Assembly (NCBI GenBank): GCA_041687335.1
Contig: JAWLCE010000005.1
Location: 85,833 to 149,832, forward strand
Length of the DNA: 64,000 bases
Origin: JAJFUE01 sp041687335
Lineage (GTDB): Bacteria; Sumerlaeota; Sumerlaeia; MVZB01
Reading direction: 5' to 3'
Positions within the stretch are counted from its first letter, which is position 1, and each line of letters starts with the position of its first letter. The position numbers and the translations under genes are program-made. The notes under the pieces were generated by a model. That model was given only the letters and a program-made list of their open reading frames with translations, did not search any database and was not told where the DNA came from. Shown piece by piece: positions 26,034 to 35,001 of this stretch.

Positions 26034-28091
26034 ATGGCCCCAAATCAATTGATCGTCAATCACTGCCGCGGCTGCGGGGCCGAGAACGAGCTGCCCTACC
26101 TTTTCTGTCAGGCCTGCGCCCGGCCGCGGATCGGCATGGGCCACTGGCGCGTCGCCATCAATCTCTCGCTGGCCTTCACCGCCTTCACCTCGATCTTCCT
26201 CTTTGCCCGCTATCTCGCCTGGAGCTGGCCGCTTTACCTTGCCTTCTGGCTGTTCCTGATCCAGTTCGCGCTGCTGCTGATGGGCGGCCGCCGCACCCTG
26301 GCGTTGCGCGCGGCCGGCTGGCTCTCCACCGCCGCCGCCGGCTTTTTCATCCTGTTTCACTTCATGCACCCCGAGGGCCGTGGGGATTTTATCTTCTTCT
26401 TCCTGCATACCCGCGAGCCGCTCAGGCCCGACTTCCTGCTCACGCTGCTCGGTGGACTGCCCGACCTGGCGCGCGAGGAGACCCTCCATTTCTTCTCCGC
26501 GCTGGGCGCGCTGCTGGTGGTCGTCTTCGGCTTCGGATACCTGCGCTGGGTGCGCCGCTACGGCTGGGCCAATGCCTACCGGATCGTGCTGCTGTCGCTG
26601 CTGACCCTGACGCTGTCGCTCCTGCTGGGCCTGCGCGCCGCCGCCTGGATCGAGGCGCAGGGCTGGTTCCCGAACGTCAATTTTTCCGCCCTGCTCGCCG
26701 CGCGCCCCGACTACGATTACTACCTCGGCATCTTTGCCACGCGCATCTTCCAGTTCCTCCTCTTCGAGATCACCATCTACTCGGCCGTGCGCAGCTACGC
26801 CACGGTCGCCCGCCGGCCCGCCGCGCCGGCCGACCTCACGGCCCCCGCGGAGGGCGCCCTCACGCGCGCCCTGCTGCGGCTGATCCTGCTGGCGCGCCGC
26901 CTGCTCCACGTCATCGAGCAGATGGTCCTCTACATGCTCGCCACCCTGCGCACGCTGGCGCGCGACATCGCCCGCGTCATCACCGCCTTCCTGCGCGAGC
27001 TGGCCGTGCCCGCCCTGGCGGTCATCGCCATCGGCATCCTGCTGCATCGGCTTGCGCTGGACACGGTGACCTATATCGAATCGGGCCGGCCGAACCTGAT
27101 CCTTCCGCTGCTGGCGCTGGGGGGCGCCACCCTCGCCGCGCTGATGATCTTCGTCGGCTGCAAGACCCCCTTCCGCTGGGGGCGCGTGGCGCGGTTTTAT
27201 GGTCAGCTCGTCGGCTGGCTCCTGCCCAACCTGCTGGTCTTCTTCCTGCTCATGTCGTTCTCTCTCTGGCTCTCCGGCCGCGCCCTGAATCAGGACGGCC
27301 AGCCGATCTTGATGCCATATCGGCTCGGCCTGCTCACCCAGATCGTCTCGGCCCTTGTCGGCGCGATGGTCCTGCTGGTGCTGCTGCGCAAGCGCGCCCT
27401 GCTGCACGCCACAGCCCCGTCCGCCGCGCCTCCTGAGCTTGCGCCATCCGTTGAGCCGGCCCAACACCAGTCCGCGCCCGCCAAATCCCGCTGGTTCCGA
27501 CTGCGGACGCCCAAGGAGCCCCGCCCGGGCCTGCTCGAGCGCGCCGCCGGGGTCGCCCGCGAAAAGGCCCGCGGCACCGGCCTGGATGTCCATGCCCAGC
27601 GAGCCCGTGAACTCGCCGGCGAGGGCGTTGGTTTCGTCAAGGAGCAGCTCAAGGGCAAGCCCGCCATCGTCGACCGCATTGAGCGCTCCACCGCGCGCAT
27701 TGCCGAAAAATCCGCGCAGATCGCCAGCCTCGCGACCATCGGGGGCACCCTTGAGCCCGCCACCCGCGAGCGCATCGAGCGCCAGCACCGCTCCGAGCTG
27801 CGCATCCTCATCGCCGAGCGCGACGAGCTGATGGTGGAATACAGCCGCATCCTGACCCGCCAGCGCGAATTCAGCGAGGGCTTGAAGGCCCAACTGGCCG
27901 AGCTCGAGGCCCAGCTGGCTCAGCTCGACCAGCTCGCCCAGGCCGGCGCCCTCAGCGCCCCCGACCTCGCCCGCGAGAAAAAACGCCTGGCCCCGCCCAT
28001 CGAGGTGCTGCGCGTGCGCCTGCAGGCCTCCGAGCAGATGCTCGCCGCCCTGCGCCTCCCTGATGTCGCCGAAGCCCCCATCCCCGGCTGA
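26034..28091 (+). CDS. Zinc-ribbon, multi-pass membrane, coiled-coil protein
   Basis: A 685-residue protein of unknown function. It starts with a short zinc ribbon, NHCRGCGAENELPYLFCQACARPR (four Cys in CxxC pairs, residues 9-32). About nine to eleven membrane helices follow to residue 460. A basic cytoplasmic tail has two parts: a stretch resembling surface-helix proteins (LLERAAGVAREKARGTGL) and a long coiled coil (about 560-680) rich in Glu, Leu and Arg. GGAGC lies upstream of the start. Codon use matches its neighbours. It may join membrane and nucleic acid or protein partners; I do not recognise a named family. Confidence 0.7.
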   Translation: MAPNQLIVNHCRGCGAENELPYLFCQACARPRIGMGHWRVAINLSLAFTAFTSIFLFARYLAWSWPLYLAFWLFLIQFALLLMGGRRTLALRAAGWLSTAAAGFFILFHFMHPEGRGDFIFFFLHTREPLRPDFLLTLLGGLPDLAREETLHFFSALGALLVVVFGFGYLRWVRRYGWANAYRIVLLSLLTLTLSLLLGLRAAAWIEAQGWFPNVNFSALLAARPDYDYYLGIFATRIFQFLLFEITIYSAVRSYATVARRPAAPADLTAPAEGALTRALLRLILLARRLLHVIEQMVLYMLATLRTLARDIARVITAFLRELAVPALAVIAIGILLHRLALDTVTYIESGRPNLILPLLALGGATLAALMIFVGCKTPFRWGRVARFYGQLVGWLLPNLLVFFLLMSFSLWLSGRALNQDGQPILMPYRLGLLTQIVSALVGAMVLLVLLRKRALLHATAPSAAPPELAPSVEPAQHQSAPAKSRWFRLRTPKEPRPGLLERAAGVAREKARGTGLDVHAQRARELAGEGVGFVKEQLKGKPAIVDRIERSTARIAEKSAQIASLATIGGTLEPATRERIERQHRSELRILIAERDELMVEYSRILTRQREFSEGLKAQLAELEAQLAQLDQLAQAGALSAPDLAREKKRLAPPIEVLRVRLQASEQMLAALRLPDVAEAPIPG

Positions 28092-28177
28092 CCTGCCATC
28101 CGGGCATCTGTAAGCTGGCGCCGCCCGCGCCTACTAAACTTCAATAGCTGGTCCCATCCCCGCCGGAGGCCATCCCC

Positions 28178-29512
28178 GTGAATCAACCCGACAAGCCGGT
28201 CCGCCACCTGACACGCGAGCTGGGCGTGCCTGGCGCGACCGTGCTGGGGCTGGGCTCGATGCTCGGCTCGGGCGTCTTTCTCAGCATCGGGCTGGGGGTC
28301 GGCGTGGTGGGGCCGGCGGTGGTGCTCGCCATCGCGGTCGCGGCCGCCGTCGCCGCCTGCAACGCCCTCTCCAGCGCCCAGCTGGCCGCCAACCACCCTC
28401 GCAGCGGCGGCAGCTATGAATATGGCTACATCTACCTTGGCCATGTCGCCGGCTTCGCTGCCGGCTGGACTTTTCTGCTGGCCAAGAGTGCCTCGGCGGC
28501 GACTGCCGCGCTCGCCTTTGCAGGCTATCTGGCCCATGCGCTTGGGCTGGCGGCCGGCTGGCATGTGCCGCTGGCGCTGCTGACGGTGGCCGCGCTGACG
28601 CTGTTGGTGCTGGGCGGACTGCGCCGTTCCACCGCCGTCGTGCTGGTCCTGCTGACGATCGCGCTGGCCGCCCTGATCTACTTTGTCGTCGGCGGGGCGC
28701 CTGCCGCTTGGGCGCGCGGCGCCGAGAATTACCGTCCATTCTTGGATCCACTTGCCCACGACGGTCTCCCTGGGCTGGGCGCCTTTTTTCACGCCACGGC
28801 GCTCATGTTCGTCGCCTACACCGGCTACGGCCGCATCGCCACCATGGGCGAGGAGGTGCGCCAGCCGCGCCGCACCATCCCGCGCGCCATCATCGCCACC
28901 GTCGCCGCCTCGATGGTGATCTACCTGGCCGTCTCGCTGGTCGGCGTCGGCAGCGTCGGCGCCGAGTTCTACTACCGCGCCACGATTGACGACCACGCGC
29001 CGCTGGGCGTCATTGCCGAGGCGCTGGGCCTGCCCGGCGGGCGCTGGGTGCTGGCGTTGGGCGCGCTCGCCGCCCTGCTGATGGTCCTGCTCAACCTGAT
29101 CCTGGGGCTCTCGCGCGTGGTCCTGGCGATGGCCCGCCGCCACGACCTGCCCCCCGGCCTCGCCCGCCTGAGCCCGCGCGGCCACGGCCCCACCGCCGCC
29201 ACCCTCTTCGTCGGCGCCGCGATGGCGCTGCTCGCTCTCTCGGGCAACGTGCGCGCCACCTGGAGCTTCAGCGCCTTTGCCGTGTTGATTTATTATGCGA
29301 TCACCAATCTGGCCGCCCTGCGCATCCCGCGCCAGCGTCGGCTCTACCCCTGGCCGATCGCCGCCGCCGGCCTGGCCGCCTGCATCTTCCTCGCCTTTTG
29401 GGTGGAGGCACGCTACTGGATGGCCGGTCTGGCCATGCTGGGGCTGGGGCTGGCCTGGCAGCTCCTTGCCCGCCGCCTCTATGGCCCCGGCAGCTTCGTC
29501 CATCAGGACTGA
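28178..29512 (+). CDS. APC-superfamily amino acid permease
   Basis: Inner-membrane transporter of 444 residues with about twelve helices. It begins VRHLTRELGVPGATVLGLGSMLGSGVFLSIG; GSMLGSGVF matches the first helix break of APC transporters. ARGAENYRPFLD and FVAYTGYGRIATMGEEVRQPRRTIPRAI match the helix 6 break and the loop after it. It starts with GTG, which fits the good GGAGG at 28163-28167. Its stop is two bases from the convergent recN stop. The substrate (amino acid or polyamine) cannot be told from sequence. Confidence 0.88.
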   Translation: MNQPDKPVRHLTRELGVPGATVLGLGSMLGSGVFLSIGLGVGVVGPAVVLAIAVAAAVAACNALSSAQLAANHPRSGGSYEYGYIYLGHVAGFAAGWTFLLAKSASAATAALAFAGYLAHALGLAAGWHVPLALLTVAALTLLVLGGLRRSTAVVLVLLTIALAALIYFVVGGAPAAWARGAENYRPFLDPLAHDGLPGLGAFFHATALMFVAYTGYGRIATMGEEVRQPRRTIPRAIIATVAASMVIYLAVSLVGVGSVGAEFYYRATIDDHAPLGVIAEALGLPGGRWVLALGALAALLMVLLNLILGLSRVVLAMARRHDLPPGLARLSPRGHGPTAATLFVGAAMALLALSGNVRATWSFSAFAVLIYYAITNLAALRIPRQRRLYPWPIAAAGLAACIFLAFWVEARYWMAGLAMLGLGLAWQLLARRLYGPGSFVHQD

Positions 29513-29514
29513 TT

Positions 29515-31185
29515 TCAGGATTCCATCAGTTGGCGCGCAAGGTCCCGCGCGGGGCGGGCCTGGCCGTCCCCGCCCATCATCCGGGCCAGCTCCTCCAGCC
29601 GGGCGTCCCCTTCCAGGGCCAGCGCCTCGGTGCGCGCGGCCCCGCGCTGGACGCTCTTGCGGATCGAAACATGCGCCGCGGCGCGGGCGGCGATCGGCGC
29701 CAGATGCGTGATGCACAGAATCTGATGCGAGCCGCCAAGCTGCTCGAGCAGCCCCGCCACGCGCAGCGCCGCTTCCCCGCCGACCCCGGCGTCGATCTCG
29801 TCAAAGACCAGCGTCGGGATGCCGTCGCGACCGGCCAGCGCCGACTTGATCGCCAGCATGACCCGCGAGATCTCGCCCCCCGAACCGATCCGCCGCAGCG
29901 GGGCGGGCGGCAGGCCCGGATTGGCCGCCAGCAGGAAATCGACCCGGTCCGCGCCCACCGGACCCGGCTGCTCAATGGGCTCGATCGCCACCTCCAGCCG
30001 CGCCTTTTCCATGTTGAGCCGTCGTAGAAAATCGAGCACCGTGCGGGCGAACCGGCCGGCGGCGGCGCGGCGGGCCGCCGAGAGCGCCTCGGCGGCTCGG
30101 GCCAGCCCGGCCTCGGCGGCCGCTAGCCGCTCATCGATCCGGCGGCGCTCCGCATCGTCATCGGCCATCTGCGCGCGCTCGGTGCGCATCGACTCGCGCG
30201 CGGCCAGCAGCTCGGCCTCACCGCCGCCATGCTTGCGCGCCAGCCGTCGGATCGCCTCCAGCCGCGTGATGACCTCGTTGAGCCGCCCCGGGTCGGCCTC
30301 GATCTGGTCACGGTAATCGCGCAGGTTGAGCGCCAGGTCCGCCAGCGAGCCCTCGTTTTCGTCCAGCCGGGCCAGCGCGTCGGCGAAGGCCGGCTCGATC
30401 GCCGCCAGCTCGGCGACCCGGCGGCGCGCCTCGCGCAGCCCCGCCAGCAGCGCCGGCTGCTCCTCGGTCCCCTCGTAGAGGATCGCATAGCCCTCGGCGG
30501 CCGCGCGCCCCAGCGACTCCGCATGGGCCAGGCGCTTCTCCTCGAGCTCGAGCGCCGCCATCTCGCCCGGCTGCGGGTCGAGCCGCTCGATCTCCTCGAG
30601 CTGATAATCCAGCCAGTCCGCCCGCCGCTCGAAGTCCAGTGCGGCTTGCTGCAATGCATCCCTCCGGCGGCGCAGGGTCGCGGCCTCGGCCCAGGCGGCC
30701 GCGCAGCGCGCGAGCAGCTTGTCGTGGCCCGCGAAGGCATCGAGCGCCCCACGCGCGGCATCGGGCCGGAAGAGCGACTGGTGCTCGTGCTGGCCATGGA
30801 AATCCACCAAGGCCTCGCCCACCGCCTTCAGCTCGGCGACCCCGACCAACTGTTCATTGATGAAACAGCGGCTGCGCCCCGTCGCCGCCAGCTCGCGCCG
30901 CAGAACCAGCGGCTCCTCGGGCTCCAGCGTCAGCTCCAGTTCGGCCAGCGCGCGCGCGGCCGTCGGCGGCAGCGGCGCCGTAAACACCGCCTCGGCCACC
31001 GCCAGCTTTGCGCCGGCGCGCACCGTCTCGGCCGAGGCCCGCCCCCCCAGCGCCAGTTCCAGCCCCTCGATCAATACCGATTTGCCCGCCCCCGTCTCGC
31101 CGGTCAGCGCATTGAGCCCCGCCACCGGCGCCAGCGCGAGCCGCTCGATCGTGGCCAGGTTCTGGATGGTCAGGCTCTGGAGCAT
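29515..31185 (-). CDS. recN: DNA repair protein RecN
   Basis: SMC-like ATPase that acts in repair of double-strand breaks. The 556 residues include Walker A GETGAGKS (29-36), a long central coiled coil (about 150-350), the ABC signature RIGSGGEISRVMLAIK, and Walker B TLVFDEIDAGVGGEAA. Normal family length. The start MLQSLTIQNLATIERL is typical of RecN; an ORF extension of 27 residues upstream is not conserved in character. The gene is convergent with the permease and separated from leuC by about 250 bases without a gene. Confidence 0.96.
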   Translation of the reverse strand: MLQSLTIQNLATIERLALAPVAGLNALTGETGAGKSVLIEGLELALGGRASAETVRAGAKLAVAEAVFTAPLPPTAARALAELELTLEPEEPLVLRRELAATGRSRCFINEQLVGVAELKAVGEALVDFHGQHEHQSLFRPDAARGALDAFAGHDKLLARCAAAWAEAATLRRRRDALQQAALDFERRADWLDYQLEEIERLDPQPGEMAALELEEKRLAHAESLGRAAAEGYAILYEGTEEQPALLAGLREARRRVAELAAIEPAFADALARLDENEGSLADLALNLRDYRDQIEADPGRLNEVITRLEAIRRLARKHGGGEAELLAARESMRTERAQMADDDAERRRIDERLAAAEAGLARAAEALSAARRAAAGRFARTVLDFLRRLNMEKARLEVAIEPIEQPGPVGADRVDFLLAANPGLPPAPLRRIGSGGEISRVMLAIKSALAGRDGIPTLVFDEIDAGVGGEAALRVAGLLEQLGGSHQILCITHLAPIAARAAAHVSIRKSVQRGAARTEALALEGDARLEELARMMGGDGQARPARDLARQLMES

Positions 31186-31435
31186 TGCCCTTGAACCCTT
31201 TCGGCTTGCAGGCTGAAGTTGATCCGAATGCAGGTGTGGGAGCAAACCTCGCCCTGTTCCAGGCAAGTATATCTTGCCGCATCGGCGGGATAAAGCAGGA
31301 ATGGGGTGCAGATGGCCCCGATTAAGGGGGAGGCATGAGGCAAAGGTCAGAAGACCGCGTGCAGGAACACACGCAGGAGCCGATGCTCAGGGTCGTTGGA
31401 GGAGGGGGACGCCGAGCGGCACCCCCCATGTTCAG

Positions 31436-32842
31436 TCAGAGGTATTCCCAGTCGCGGATATCGACGAAGTGGCCGGTAACGGCGGCGGCGGCGGCCATGG
31501 CGGGGCCGACCAGATGGGTGCGGCCGCCCTTGCCCTGGCGCCCCTCAAAGTTGCGGTTGCTGGTGGCGGCGCAGCGCTCGCCGGGGCTGAGCCGGTCGTC
31601 GTTCATCGCCAGGCACATCGAGCAGCCGGCCTCGCGCCACTCCATGCCGGCCTCGATGAAGACCTTGTCAAGCCCCTCGGCCTGGGCCTGGCGCTTGACC
31701 TCGTTGCTGCCGGGGACGACGATCGCCTGCTTGAGGGTAGGGGAGATCGTGTAGCCGCGCAGGACGGCGGCCGCCGCGCGCAGGTCTTCGATGCGGCCGT
31801 TGGTGCACGAGCCGATGAAGACCTTGTCGATGGCGATGGTGGTGATCGGCACGCCCTCGCCCAAGCCCATGTATTCGAGCGCCTTCTGAGCGGCGAGGCG
31901 CTCGTTGGGGGTGGCCAGCTCGGCCAGCACGGGGGTGGCGCCGCTGATGCCGGTGACCATGCCGGGGCTGGTGCCCCAGGTCACCTGCGGCTCGATCTCT
32001 TCGGCCTGCAGGACCACGGTCGTGTCGTAGCTGCAGCCGGGGTCGCTGGCGAAGCTGAGCCAGCGCTCGGCGAGCGCCTCAAAGTCGCGGCCTTCCAGGT
32101 AGCGCCGGCCGCGCAGGTAGTCGACGGTCTTGGCGTCGGGTGAGATCAGGCCGGCACGCGCCCCGGCCTCGATGGTCATGTTGCAGACGGTCAGGCGGCC
32201 TTCCATCGACAGCTCGCGGATGGCGTCGCCGGTGTATTCGATCACGTAGCCGGTGCCGCCGGCGGTGCCGATCTTGCCGATGACCGCCAAAATGATGTCC
32301 TTGGCCGTGACCCCGCGCGGCAGCCGGCCCTCGATGCGGACTTCCATCGTCGGGCTCTTGCGCTGGAGCAAAGTCTGGGTGGCGAGCACGTGCTCGACCT
32401 CGCTGGTGCCGATGCCGAAGGCAAGGGCGCCAAAGGCGCCGTGGGTCGAGGTGTGGCTGTCGCCGCAGACGATCGTCATGCCGGGCTGGGTCAGGCCCAG
32501 CTCGGGCCCGATCACGTGCACGATGCCGTTGAGCGTGTGCTGCATGCCGAAGAGCTGGACGCCGAACTCGTCGCAGTTGACCTCGAGCGTGCGCACCTGC
32601 TCGCGGCTCATCGGGTCCTGGATCGGCAGCGAGCGATCGGTGGTCGGAATATTGTGGTCCATGGTGGCGAAGGTCAGGTCGGGCCGGCGCAGGCGGCGGC
32701 CGGTCAGCCGCAGCCCCTCGAACGCCTGGGGGCTCGTGACCTCGTGGACGTAGTGGCGGTCAATGTAAAGGATGGCATCCTGGCCCGCTTCTTCGTGGAC
32801 CAGATGGGCTTCCCAGATTTTCTCGTAAATGTTCTTGGCCAT
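31436..32842 (-). CDS. leuC: 3-isopropylmalate dehydratase large subunit
   Basis: Large subunit of isopropylmalate isomerase (leucine synthesis), an aconitase-family 4Fe-4S enzyme. The 468 residues contain HTLNGIVHVIGPELGLTQPG, DSHTSTHGAFGALAFGIGTS (substrate loop) and the three cluster cysteines in FIGSCTNGR and AGCSMCLAMN. All are intact. The start MAKNIYEKIWEAHLVHE is standard. No leuD follows: the 250 bases downstream up to recN hold no gene. The small subunit must be encoded elsewhere. Confidence 0.96.
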   Translation of the reverse strand: MAKNIYEKIWEAHLVHEEAGQDAILYIDRHYVHEVTSPQAFEGLRLTGRRLRRPDLTFATMDHNIPTTDRSLPIQDPMSREQVRTLEVNCDEFGVQLFGMQHTLNGIVHVIGPELGLTQPGMTIVCGDSHTSTHGAFGALAFGIGTSEVEHVLATQTLLQRKSPTMEVRIEGRLPRGVTAKDIILAVIGKIGTAGGTGYVIEYTGDAIRELSMEGRLTVCNMTIEAGARAGLISPDAKTVDYLRGRRYLEGRDFEALAERWLSFASDPGCSYDTTVVLQAEEIEPQVTWGTSPGMVTGISGATPVLAELATPNERLAAQKALEYMGLGEGVPITTIAIDKVFIGSCTNGRIEDLRAAAAVLRGYTISPTLKQAIVVPGSNEVKRQAQAEGLDKVFIEAGMEWREAGCSMCLAMNDDRLSPGERCAATSNRNFEGRQGKGGRTHLVGPAMAAAAAVTGHFVDIRDWEYL

Positions 32843-32968
32843 GAACCTGTCGCTCCCGCTGGCAAATCGCAGACCCGGGGTCTGAGCGCATCCTAACACC
32901 GTGGAGCGGCCATTTTCCAGTCAGAATGGCAGGCAATCGGCGGCGCTACAATCTTCAGATGGAGAGAT

Positions 32969-33396
32969 GTTCACGAAAGGCCCAGCGCGGCCGAGCCGCA
33001 ACCAAAAAATGCAGCCACGAATGGACACCAATTTGCACGAATGATTTGAACGCCAAGACGCCAAGATGGCCAAGGGACGCATCCGCTGAAATGAAACATA
33101 CAAGGCCCAGAGGACGCCGAGGAAGCGCAAGGTGATCAAGCCTGGCCTGGATTGGAGGTTGGGATTGACAGGCCGTGGGTTGATTCCCTGCCCATTCGGT
33201 CAGTAACCCAGCCCCGCAGGGGCGATCGCAGGTAGCCGGGGGTGACAATCTTCGCAGGAATATTGAACCCAGCCCCCGGCAGCACTTGATGCCTTGATGG
33301 TGGCCCATCGTCTCGATTCGTATTGCATGTTCCACTCCAGCTTGCCGTTCCATTTTCGTGTCGATTCGTGCTCCTCATTTCGTGTGTTTCGTGAAC
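32969..33396. repeat. Gene-less CACGAA-type inverted-repeat region between leuC and the HhH gene
   Basis: GTTCACGAAA at 32969-32978 and its exact inverse at 33387-33396 bound 428 bases, close in size to cassette B. Inside lie one copy of the 265-bp composite repeat (32981-33246) and, at 33341-33396, a row of four CACGAA units on the minus strand. No gene is present. Confidence 0.6.
32981..33246 (+). repeat. 265-bp composite repeat, copy 1
   Basis: Matches 62388-62652 in inverted orientation over its full length, at more than 90 percent by eye. Modules in order: a GCCGAGCCGCAACC stretch; a CACGAAT array; ACGCCAAGACGCCAAG; CCAGAGGACGCCGAGGAAGC; GGCCTGGATTGGAGG; and CCCCGCAGGGGCG with TAGCCGGGGGTGAC. 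No coding capacity. Confidence 0.85.
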
Positions 33397-33526
33397 AGAC
33401 CAATTCTTGAAGAATCGGCGGCGGCCGGGGCGGCGATGTCGATTTTGCTGGAATTTGGCGGCCGCTGCGGGTAATGGCTTTGTTATTGGATGTCTGGCGA
33501 CAATTTCTGTCCGGGTGGGTCCACAC

Positions 33527-34288
33527 ATGCCTGTCGGTCTTTCCCGCACCGAACAATACGGCCTGCTCGGCATGGTGATGCTGATGGTGGCGGGGCTGGC
33601 CGTGCGCGAATGGCGCGCGGGCGGGGGCGGCGGCCTGACCTATGCCGATGCCGATGGCTGGGAGCAGATCGGCGTGCTGGAGGCCGGCGGCCGGCCCAGC
33701 CTTGACCTGGACCGGCTCGCCCCGCCGCCCGAGCAGGAACTGGTCATTGACATCAACACCGCCGGGCCAATCGAGCTGGAGCGGCTGCCGGGGATCGGTC
33801 CGGCGCGCGCCAGCGCGATCCTGAGCCTGCGCGAGCGGCTGGGCGGGTTCAGCTCGATCGAGCAGCTCGACGATGTGCATGGGATCGGGCCGGCGACGCT
33901 GGAGCGGCTGAGGCCCCATCTGCGGCTGGCGGAACCGGCTGCGCCGGCCGAAACCTCGGGCGCAGCCGATAGCCGGGAGCCTCCCGATGAGCCACCCCTC
34001 GAGGTCCCCCTGCCCCCCGCCGGCGCGACCGAGTCCTTCATGCCGGCGGGCCTGTTGGCACCCCCGCCCGCGCCCGCGTCGGTCGGCGACGGGATGCGGA
34101 TCAACATCAATGCCGCCGACGAGCAGCAGTTGCAGCAGATCAAGGGAATCGGGCCGGCGCTGGCGCGGCGGATCATCGAGGACCGCCAGGCCAACGGCCC
34201 CTTCCGCCAGCCCGCGGACCTGCAGCGCGTCAAGGGGATCGGACCGAAGACCTACGAAAAAATGGCCCCCGATATCCGCGTGCGGTGA
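33527..34288 (+). CDS. Membrane-anchored protein with two helix-hairpin-helix (ComEA-like) domains
   Basis: A 253-residue protein. One N-terminal membrane helix (QYGLLGMVMLMVAGLAV) anchors it. Two HhH domains follow, each ComEA-like: the first starts IDINTAGPIELERLPGIGPA (about 77-135), the second ININAADEQQLQQIKGIGPA (about 195-250), separated by a proline-rich linker. HhH pairs bind double-stranded DNA non-specifically; ComEA uses one for DNA uptake. Two in tandem on one anchor is less common. The start MPVGLSRTEQ is preferred because the longer ORF reads through repeat-rich sequence. No other competence gene is nearby. Confidence 0.85.
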   Translation: MPVGLSRTEQYGLLGMVMLMVAGLAVREWRAGGGGGLTYADADGWEQIGVLEAGGRPSLDLDRLAPPPEQELVIDINTAGPIELERLPGIGPARASAILSLRERLGGFSSIEQLDDVHGIGPATLERLRPHLRLAEPAAPAETSGAADSREPPDEPPLEVPLPPAGATESFMPAGLLAPPPAPASVGDGMRININAADEQQLQQIKGIGPALARRIIEDRQANGPFRQPADLQRVKGIGPKTYEKMAPDIRVR

Positions 34289-34324
34289 AGCGTGAGCCGG
34301 CCGCATCCACGGACACCCCGAAAT

Positions 34325-34381
34325 GGTAGGTCGGGTCTTCGACCCGACATGGCCTCCAGTGTCGGCTCGAAGAGCCGACCA
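34325..34381. repeat. GTAGGTCGG double-hairpin repeat, copy 5
   Basis: GGTAGGTCGGGTC-TTC-GACCCGAC, spacer ATGGCCTCCAG, TGTCGGCTC-GAA-GAGCCGACC. It lies after the HhH gene stop; the last arm ends AGCC rather than TACC. Confidence 0.85.
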
Positions 34382-34492
34382 GCCTTGCCCGCTGCGCCCC
34401 GCTGAGAGCCATTCAACTCCAATGCCTCTTTGCTGATCAAGGCGGCTGGAGTATGATGAGGCTCGATTGCATAGCCGAAGGCGGTGCGGGTG

Positions 34493-34981
34493 ATGGCGGA
34501 GCGACACGATTCCCAGGCGGGCGGGCCGGCGGACTGGCGGCCGGTGCCCGGGGATTGGGTGCGCGTGCGCGGGGTGGGTGGGGTTGGCCAGGTGCTCGAG
34601 CTGGACTGGACGCGCCGGCGGGCGCGGGTGGCCTTCGGCGACCATGAATGGATCATCAAGCCGCGCGACCTCAAGCCGGCCGAGGCGCCCGAGCCGCCGC
34701 GCCAGGCGCCGGTCAAGGTCATTGGCGCGGGGCCGACCTACCACCAGATCGACCTGCACGGGCTGCGCGTGGAGGAGGCGCTGGTGCTGGCCGAGCGCGC
34801 GGTCGACCAGGCCGTCGCCGGCCACCTGGACAAGGTCAAGATCATCCATGGCCACGGCACCGGGGCGTTGCGCAAGGCGATCCGCGAGATGCTGGCGCGC
34901 CACCCCCACGTCGCCGAGTTCCGCTTCGGCAGCCCGATGGAGGGCGGGCTCGCCTGCACCATCGCGGAACTGAAGAAGTAG
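34493..34981 (+). CDS. Small Smr-domain protein resembling the C-terminus of MutS2
   Basis: A 162-residue protein. Residues 20-60 (PGDWVRVRGVGGVGQVLELD ... ARVAFG) look like the KOW/SH3-like segment that precedes the Smr domain in MutS2. Residues 85-160 form the Smr domain: HQIDLHGLRVEEAL (the LDLHG motif as IDLHG), KVKIIHGHGTGALRKAIREML (the HGxGxG motif) and VAEFRFGSPMEGG. The MutS ATPase core is absent. Smr domains nick DNA or cleave RNA in characterised relatives. Whether this is a natural stand-alone form or a relict of MutS2 is unclear. The start could also be a GTG at 34484. Confidence 0.88.
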   Translation: MAERHDSQAGGPADWRPVPGDWVRVRGVGGVGQVLELDWTRRRARVAFGDHEWIIKPRDLKPAEAPEPPRQAPVKVIGAGPTYHQIDLHGLRVEEALVLAERAVDQAVAGHLDKVKIIHGHGTGALRKAIREMLARHPHVAEFRFGSPMEGGLACTIAELKK

Positions 34982-35001
34982 GGGCGGCGCGCGTTGCGGC
35001 C

